Assembly: GCA_036380435.1 (NCBI GenBank)
Contig: DASVES010000170.1
Coordinates: 1 to 9,458, forward strand
Length of the DNA: 9,458 nt
DNA from: DASQDT01 sp036380435
GTDB lineage: Bacteria; Acidobacteriota; Blastocatellia; Pyrinomonadales; Pyrinomonadaceae
Direction of reading: 5' to 3'
Made by a program: the position numbers and the translations under genes. A model generated the notes under the pieces. That model did no database searches and was not told the origin of the DNA. It was given only the letters and a program-made list of their open reading frames with translations. Positions 4,827 through 9,458 of the stretch are shown here, piece by piece. Within the stretch, counting starts at the first letter, position 1; each line of letters starts with the position of its first letter.

Positions 4827-7466
4827 TCACTCGTATCTCAACGCCACCATCGGGTCAACCTTCATGGCGCGTCGCGCGGGGATGTAGCAGGCGAGGAGCG
4901 CCACGCCCATCAGGAGCAGCGCGATGGCCGCGAATGTCGTGGGGTCGCTGGCGCTTACGCTGTAGAGCAAGGTCGCCATCAGTCGCGTCAGCGCGAGGGC
5001 GGCGCCCAGACCGATGACGATCCCGATGAGCGCCAGCAGCAGGCCCTGCCCCAGAACCATCTTGAGCACGTCGCGCGCCTGCGCGCCCAGCGCCATGCGG
5101 ATGCCGATCTCGTGCGTGCGCTGTGAGACGGCGTAGGACATCACGCCGTAGATGCCGACCGAGGCCAGCACGAGCGCCACCGCCGCGAAGACGCCGAACA
5201 GAATGGCGTAGAGACGCGGCTGCCAGACCGACCTTGCGACGACCTCCTTCATCGTCCTCACGTTGGTCACAGGCTGATCCGGGTCAAGCTCTTTGACACG
5301 GGCGCGCACGGCCGTCGCCAGCGCGGCGGGGTCGGACGAAGTACGCGCCGTGAGCGTCATCTGTGGCTCGGGTATCTGCTGGTAGGAGACGTAGACGGTC
5401 TTCCGTGTCTGCCGGTCGAGGCGTTCGTGGCGCACCTCCCCGGCCACCCCGACGACCGTGAACCACGGCTCGTTGCTCTCTGGCGGCCCAAACCGGACGC
5501 GCTTGCCCACGGCGCTTTCCTCCGGCCAGTACTCGCGGGCCAGTCGCTCGTCGATGACCGTGACCTTGAGCGCGTCTTTCGCGTCCGTCTCCGAGATGTC
5601 GCGGCCCGTCATGATGGGAATGCCCATCGAGCGAAAGTAGTCGGGGGTGATGACGCAGTAGTTGATCATCGGCGCCTCCCCGACGGAGAGCACCGGGCGA
5701 CCCTCGACCGTGAGGCTTCGGCCCCAGAGCGACCCGCTCAGCGGCAGGTTCGAGGCCGCGCCCGCCGCCTCTACGCCCGGCAGCGCCCTCGTGCGTTCGA
5801 GCAACTGCCCGAAGAATGCCGGGCGCTTCTCCTGCTCTTTGTACTTGGCCCGCGGCAGCGAGACGGTCATCGTCAGCACGTTCTCCGGGTTCAACCCCGG
5901 ATTGACGTGTTGCAGACGCAGGAAGCTACGCATCATCAGCCCCGCGCCGATGAGCAGCACGAGCGAGAGCGCCACCTCCGCGACCACCAGCAGCGAGCGC
6001 ACGCGCCCGTGCCCCGCCCCCGCCGCCGCGCTGCGACCGCCCTCCTTCAACGTCTCGTTTAGATCGACCTTCGATGCCTGCAACGCCGGCGCGATGCCGA
6101 AGACGACGCCTGTCAGGAGCGACACGCCGGCCGTGAAGGTGAGCACGCGCCAGTCCAGATTGAACTTCATCCAGAAGGGGAACTCGATAGGGATAGCCGC
6201 CAGCAAAAGCTCCAGCCCCCACACCGCCAGCACCAGTCCGAGTGCGCCGCCCGCAAGACCCAGCACAAGGCTCTCGGTGATTAACTGTCGCACGATGCGC
6301 CAGCGGCCGGCGCCGAGCGCGGCGCGGATGGAAATCTCCTTCTGCCGCGCCGAGGCCCGCGCCAGAAGCAGGTTGGCGACGTTCACGCAGGCGATGAGCA
6401 TCACGAAGCCGACCACGCCGAGCAGGATCAGAAGCGCCTGTCGGTAGTCGCCGACCAACCCTTTGTGCAGGCCGGAGACGCTGACGCTCAAGCCCTCGTT
6501 AGTGACCGGGTTCTGCTCCTCGATGCGCGCGGCGATAGCGGCCATCTCGGCCTGCGCCTGTTCGAGCGTGACGCCGGGCTTGAGCCGCGCCACCGCGTCG
6601 AGGCCGTGATCGTTGCGCGTCCACCTCTGCTCGTCGAGCGCCATGGGAATCCATAGGTCGGCGACTTCAGGGAATCGGAAGTCAGGCGGCATCACGCCGA
6701 TAACTGTGTGCTGGCGGTTGTTGAGGCTAATCGTCCGGCCGACGATTTCGGGGTTCGCGCCGAAGCGGCTCTGCCACAGGCCGTGGCCGAGGATGACCAC
6801 CGTGTCGTTATCGGGGCGATCTTCTTCGGCGCGAATCGTCCGGCCCATCGTCGGGGCCACGCCCAGTATCTCGAAGAGGCCGCTGGAAACTCTCGCCCCC
6901 CTCATCTGCTCCGGCTCCCCGTCACCCACCAGTGTGTAGCTGCCCGCGTTGTAGGCGGCGATGTCCTCGAAGACGCGGTTCTGCTCGCGCCAGTCCTCGA
7001 AGTTCGGGAAGGACACGCCCATCGCGTTGACGCCGCGCTTCGGGGCCGTCTCGTCGAGCAGAACCAGTCGCCCCGGCTCCCTGTAGGGAAGCGGACGCAG
7101 CAGCACGCCGTTGACGAAGCTGAAGATGGTGCTGTTCGCGCCGACGCCGAGGGCCACCGTCAGCACCGCGACGGCCGCGAAGCCGGGCTGCTTCAACAGC
7201 GAGCGCACGCCGTATCGGATGTCCTGCCAGAAAGTTTCCACAATGCCTCCTCCACGCACCTCGTAGGCCCGCTCCGCCATGCGGCCGGGGTTGCCGAAAC
7301 TTCTCCGCGCGGCGAGGCGCGCCTCCTCCGGCGTCATCCCCCGGCCGATGTTCGCCTCCGTCTCCATCTCGACGTGGAGGCGCAACTCTTCCTCGATGTC
7401 GCTGATGACCGCCTCGCGGCCGAAGAGGGCACGCAGTCGCGCCGAGATGACGTTGAACCACTCCAT
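4827..7466 (-). CDS. Large MacB/FtsX-type permease (acidobacterial duplicated orphan permease)
   Basis: An inner-membrane ABC-type permease with two fused MacB-like halves, 879 residues from ATG at 7466. Residues about 18-75 form the N-terminal prefix domain (DIEEELRLHVEMETEANIGR, then GMTPEEARLAARRSFGNP). The first membrane helix is near 97-120, followed by a periplasmic MacB core domain to about 317 and a first FtsX domain with helices near 342-364, 395-422 and 442-460, including the ISIRAALGAGRWRIVRQLI coupling segment. The second half repeats this: helix near 492-512, second core domain to about 712, then FtsX helices near 754-776, 802-827 and 847-861, with a THEIGIRMALGAQARDVL coupling segment and the ending PARRAMKVDPMVALRYE. 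No ATPase is encoded nearby, as is usual for this family; substrate unknown. ATG at 7466 is preferred over GTG at 7475, because GGGAG at 7477-7481 is ten bases from the ATG but only one from the GTG. The start lies 15 nt after the PadR stop, so the two are one operon. Confidence 0.95.
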   Translation of the reverse strand: MEWFNVISARLRALFGREAVISDIEEELRLHVEMETEANIGRGMTPEEARLAARRSFGNPGRMAERAYEVRGGGIVETFWQDIRYGVRSLLKQPGFAAVAVLTVALGVGANSTIFSFVNGVLLRPLPYREPGRLVLLDETAPKRGVNAMGVSFPNFEDWREQNRVFEDIAAYNAGSYTLVGDGEPEQMRGARVSSGLFEILGVAPTMGRTIRAEEDRPDNDTVVILGHGLWQSRFGANPEIVGRTISLNNRQHTVIGVMPPDFRFPEVADLWIPMALDEQRWTRNDHGLDAVARLKPGVTLEQAQAEMAAIAARIEEQNPVTNEGLSVSVSGLHKGLVGDYRQALLILLGVVGFVMLIACVNVANLLLARASARQKEISIRAALGAGRWRIVRQLITESLVLGLAGGALGLVLAVWGLELLLAAIPIEFPFWMKFNLDWRVLTFTAGVSLLTGVVFGIAPALQASKVDLNETLKEGGRSAAAGAGHGRVRSLLVVAEVALSLVLLIGAGLMMRSFLRLQHVNPGLNPENVLTMTVSLPRAKYKEQEKRPAFFGQLLERTRALPGVEAAGAASNLPLSGSLWGRSLTVEGRPVLSVGEAPMINYCVITPDYFRSMGIPIMTGRDISETDAKDALKVTVIDERLAREYWPEESAVGKRVRFGPPESNEPWFTVVGVAGEVRHERLDRQTRKTVYVSYQQIPEPQMTLTARTSSDPAALATAVRARVKELDPDQPVTNVRTMKEVVARSVWQPRLYAILFGVFAAVALVLASVGIYGVMSYAVSQRTHEIGIRMALGAQARDVLKMVLGQGLLLALIGIVIGLGAALALTRLMATLLYSVSASDPTTFAAIALLLMGVALLACYIPARRAMKVDPMVALRYE

Positions 7467-7481
7467 CCGCCACACACTCCC

Positions 7482-7814
7482 TTACGTGGCCTGTCTCACC
7501 TTCGCAATCGCCAACGCCAGCCGGTCCCAACTCTCCTCCTCGATCTTGAGCTGCCGCCGGCCGGCCCTCGTGAGCGAGTAGAATTTGGCCCGCCGGCCGG
7601 TCTCATTCGTGTCCCACTCCGAAGTCAGCCAGTCGCGCTGCTCGATGCGGTAGAGGGCCGGGTAGAGCGACCCCTGCTCGACGTTGAGCATCTCCTCGGA
7701 CATCTGCCGAATGCGCTGGATGATGCCGTAGCCGTGCAACGGCCCGAGGGAGACGGCCCTCAGGATCAGCATGTCGAGCGTGCCTTGCAACAGATCGGCT
7801 TTAACTTGACTCAC
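7482..7814 (-). CDS. PadR-family transcriptional regulator
   Basis: A small winged-helix DNA-binding regulator of 110 residues, the usual length of the short PadR class. The family signature is clear: LLQGTLDMLILRAVSLGPLHGYGI (residues 8-31) for the first helices, then LNVEQGSLYPALYRIEQRDW (about 43-62) for the recognition helix and wing entry, then GRRAKFYSLTRAGRRQL. A C-terminal helix probably mediates dimerisation. The start is GTG at 7814, with GGAGGG at 7821-7826 six bases upstream. It is the first gene of a two-gene operon with the large permease, a common pairing in Acidobacteria. A dyad overlapping the promoter suggests it represses its own operon until a ligand or stress releases it; that is inferred from the family. 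Confidence 0.95.
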   Translation of the reverse strand: MSQVKADLLQGTLDMLILRAVSLGPLHGYGIIQRIRQMSEEMLNVEQGSLYPALYRIEQRDWLTSEWDTNETGRRAKFYSLTRAGRRQLKIEEESWDRLALAIAKVRQAT

Positions 7815-7847
7815 TTGCAGCCCTCCGGGTGAATTCGCGTAAAACGG

Positions 7848-7900
7848 CTTGATGCCTAGAACGACGAGGCATCGTAGTTCCGCACGCCTAGGATGTCAAG
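7848..7900. promoter_or_regulatory. Candidate PadR operator: inverted repeats over the operon promoter
   Basis: GATGCCT (7851-7857) and AGGCATC (7867-7873) are perfect 7-bp inverted repeats 9 nt apart. The second arm overlaps the -10 box, and the pair covers the expected transcription start. A larger, imperfect dyad pairs CTTGATGCCTAG (7848-7859) with CTAGGATGTCAAG (7888-7900), the latter containing the -35 box. GCCTAG also occurs directly repeated 32 bp apart (7854 and 7886), about three helical turns. A dimeric regulator bound here would block RNA polymerase. The classic PadR operator is an ATGT/ACAT dyad, which this is not, so assignment to PadR rests on position. Confidence 0.4.
7871..7899 (-). 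promoter_or_regulatory. Sigma70-type promoter of the PadR-permease operon
   Basis: On the minus strand, a perfect -35 TTGACA (7894-7899) is followed by exactly 17 nt and a -10 TACGAT (7871-7876, four of six consensus bases). Transcription would begin near 7864, giving a leader of about 50 nt to the GTG at 7814. This is the best promoter match found in the window. Confidence 0.62.
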
Positions 7901-8039
7901 GCTTTCCCGCGCGATGAGCATTCAGGCGAGTCGGAGGAGGTGAAAGTGAAGTGGATGCTTGTGAGGCGTTAGCCCGGAGGACGTGTATTTCGCTGAGTGC
8001 GGGTTGGAGATTGAATCGGTAAAGTTTTTCAGTTCATGG
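7901..8039. other. Intergenic stretch between the PadR promoter and the zinc-ribbon gene
   Basis: No gene and no clear intrinsic terminator is seen. It holds the region upstream of the PadR promoter and the 3' flank of the leftward zinc-ribbon gene. Short open frames here look like chance. Confidence 0.4.
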
Positions 8040-8918
8040 TTAGACGTGGTCTTCCCGGTCTCGTTTCGGGGCGGGCGGCAGTTGGCCATCTCGCGCTCCC
8101 GAAAGTAATGCAGTGGTCTTCTCCGAAGGCACACGCATTGAATGTGACGCTTCCATATCTGACAGCGCGCCGGTTTGCGGATTACCCACCGGCAACACGA
8201 CACCCGTTTCACCTTTGGGATTCAGTGTGTAATGTAAACGCCGCAGCCCCGTCAAGAGTAACGCCCAACCCAATGCTCCCAGCAGGAGCGACACTCCAAC
8301 AACGACATTTGTGCGCGGCAATGCTGCTGTGGTCATGCCCAGCAACAACGCAATGAAAGTGAGTGCGAGGATGATTGCGCCAAACACGGTGCGGGTGTAG
8401 CCCGCGCACAGTCCGGCGGTCACTTTCAGCACTTCGACTTCCGCCGGTTCTGATGACACCGTCGGCGTCCCGCACTGGCGGCAGAAACGTGAACCCACCG
8501 CGGCCGTCGCGCCACAGGCGACACACCCGGCCGACGCCGAGCGCATCGCGGCAAGGGCGATCATCGCTTCCGCCTCGCGCGTCAGCGTCTGCCGACCGCT
8601 ATTCGTCAACATCCGATGCTTGAGCGCATAGCAGAAGGTGATGCGTGCAACTCCGGCGCTCAAAGGTTTGACGGCGATGGTCAGAGCGACCGAGTAATTG
8701 AGGACGTTGTTGGAACCGATCCACGAAGCCCAGCCACGCGCCGCCCGTCGAGCTACTAACGGCTCCTCTTTCAGCACGTAGTAACCGAGCTGCTCAAGCC
8801 CGTCGGCAAGGCGCGAACGCACACTTTCCACGTCTCCAAGCAAGATACGCGAGAGGAGGTGCTCGCCGGCGCCGGACGCGCCGGCATCATTCAACGCCGC
8901 GACCGAATCACTATCCAT
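8040..8918 (-). CDS. Zinc-ribbon protein with two membrane segments, function unknown
   Basis: The protein is 292 residues from ATG at 8918. The first ~125 residues look like a small globular domain with alternating strands (GLEQLGYYVLKEEPL, NYSVALTIAVKPL, ARITFCYALKHRML); I do not recognise the family. A zinc ribbon follows, with Cys132, Cys135, Cys146 and Cys149 in two C-x2-C pairs 10 residues apart. Two hydrophobic helices lie near 179-198 and 204-224, and the tail of about 65 residues is polar and probably disordered, ending in charged residues. Two membrane helices and no signal peptide suggest that both the zinc ribbon and the tail face the cytoplasm. ATG at 8918 has GAGGAG (8926-8931) seven bases upstream. 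GTG at 8942 also has a purine-rich site but only three bases away, so the ATG is preferred. It seems to be transcribed alone. Zinc-ribbon membrane proteins of this build are common in Acidobacteria, by my recollection. Confidence 0.75.
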   Translation of the reverse strand: MDSDSVAALNDAGASGAGEHLLSRILLGDVESVRSRLADGLEQLGYYVLKEEPLVARRAARGWASWIGSNNVLNYSVALTIAVKPLSAGVARITFCYALKHRMLTNSGRQTLTREAEAMIALAAMRSASAGCVACGATAAVGSRFCRQCGTPTVSSEPAEVEVLKVTAGLCAGYTRTVFGAIILALTFIALLLGMTTAALPRTNVVVGVSLLLGALGWALLLTGLRRLHYTLNPKGETGVVLPVGNPQTGALSDMEASHSMRVPSEKTTALLSGARDGQLPPAPKRDREDHV

Positions 8919-9055
8919 CAGCGTTCTCCTCGCCTGCTCCACTCTCTCCTGCCCTGTGTCCTCTTACACTTGGTGGGAAGACGGCCCGCCGCGCTCAGTC
9001 TCCGACCACTTCTCAACCGGCTGGGCCGCGTGCGCCGTCATGTCCGCGTTGAGGC

Positions 9056-9064
9056 ATTATAGCA
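9056..9064 (-). promoter_or_regulatory. Extended -10 promoter for the zinc-ribbon gene
   Basis: On the minus strand this reads TGCTATAAT: a perfect TATAAT (9056-9061) with the TGn extension just upstream. Such promoters need little -35 contact, and the sequence 17 nt upstream (CGAAGC) is indeed a poor -35. Transcription would begin near 9049, leaving an untranslated leader of about 130 nt before the ATG at 8918. No riboswitch or attenuator fold was recognised in that leader. Confidence 0.45.
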
Positions 9065-9458
9065 TCGGCGCTGAGGGGGCTTCGCGTCGATGCCGGAGGG
9101 CGACTGTCAGGTCTTTCGCAACAGTTGGGGCACAGGCTTCATGGAGCACGGCTGCGGCTACATAACTGTGGGTAGAGTGTGATGACGCGGCCGGGGCTTG
9201 TCAGCGCACGGCGCGCGACCGTATGCTGTGGTTGGCCGCATGGACGCCGAGAGGCTGGACGGGCTGAAGGTCAATGGCCGCCGGCGGCGAATAATTCGGC
9301 CGACACACTTTCCGACTTACACACGCAGTTGAAATGTTCCCGGACGAAACGAACTTTGGCGCGCGCGCTAAATTTAGGGAAGGGAAGGGGCAACGACGCG
9401 CCCGCGGCGCCGCATCACAGCCCCGGGATGGAACTCGGTGACACGTCACGACTTCCGG
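9065..9458. other. Right-end stretch without a convincing gene
   Basis: About 390 bases with no supported gene on either strand. The longest frames are short and arginine- or proline-rich, as expected by chance in GC-rich DNA. Visible local structure: a run of GCGCGCGCGC (9359-9368) meets the palindrome CTAAATTTAG (9368-9377), which is followed by a purine tract of GGGAA repeats (9377-9390). An ATG at 9427 opens a frame to the window edge but has no ribosome site. The stretch may be the upstream region of a gene outside the window. Confidence 0.4.

Noticed and set aside
4193..5017. Long + strand frame overlapping the membrane protein gene
   Set aside because: The alternative frame at 4278-4802 gives a coherent multi-helix protein with a strong ribosome site, and this frame runs on into the antisense of the permease.
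6708..7832. 374-codon + strand open frame opposite the permease and PadR genes
   Set aside because: It crosses two well-supported minus-strand genes and their junction, and its product is arginine-, alanine- and histidine-rich as expected of a GC-rich shadow frame.
9201..9449. 82-codon minus-strand frame near the right end
   Set aside because: Composition is chance-like, with no ribosome site, domain or membrane segment.
9427..9458. ATG opening a + strand frame to the window edge
   Set aside because: No ribosome site precedes it, and only ten codons are visible, too few to support a partial gene.
1..9458. CRISPR array, tRNA or rRNA genes, transposase, toxin-antitoxin or phage-defence genes
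   Set aside because: No regularly spaced repeats, no cloverleaf or rRNA-like sequence, and no protein with such motifs was found on either strand.

Overview
The window is GC-rich bacterial DNA, most likely from an acidobacterium (Acidobacteriota, perhaps Blastocatellia-like). The main reason is a PadR-type regulator directly upstream of a very large MacB/FtsX permease that has an N-terminal prefix domain and no ATPase partner. This arrangement is characteristic of acidobacterial 'duplicated orphan permeases'. An outer-membrane porin shows a Gram-negative envelope. The taxonomy is an inference; the window holds no rRNA or other marker gene.

Layout. Positions 1-125 hold repeat-like, non-coding sequence with a perfect 14-bp inverted repeat. 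Positions 126-4024 read leftwards and hold three genes. They are a two-domain protein whose C-terminal half resembles diadenylate cyclase (2885-4024), a BBP2-type beta-barrel porin with a proline-rich tail (1021-2610), and an RluA-family pseudouridine synthase that starts about 10 nt after the porin stop (126-1010). A roughly 187-bp palindromic, MITE-like repeat (2629-2815) sits between the cyclase-like gene and the porin, 18 nt before the proposed porin start. Positions 4025-4277 are a divergent intergenic region with a small hairpin and a possible promoter. A 174-residue multi-pass membrane protein (4278-4802) reads rightwards. It is the only gene on the + strand, and it converges within 24 nt on the next gene.

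Positions 4827-7814 are a leftward two-gene operon, PadR regulator then permease. Its sigma70-type promoter is well formed (TTGACA, 17 nt, TACGAT), and inverted repeats overlapping the -10 are a plausible operator. Positions 8040-8918 encode a zinc-ribbon protein with two membrane segments and no recognised function, preceded by an extended -10 box. The rest (9063-9458) shows no convincing gene.

How the parts may relate. The porin and pseudouridine synthase are probably co-transcribed. The PadR and permease genes are almost certainly one autoregulated unit. The cyclase-like protein is the most interesting gene: it keeps the DGA and GTRH motifs of diadenylate cyclases, but the second arginine of the RHR motif is methionine. 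It could be a nucleotide-signalling sensor whose output is not settled by sequence alone. Nothing here amounts to a clearly new multi-gene system; the best leads are that protein, the porin tail, the promoter-proximal repeat and the PadR operator.
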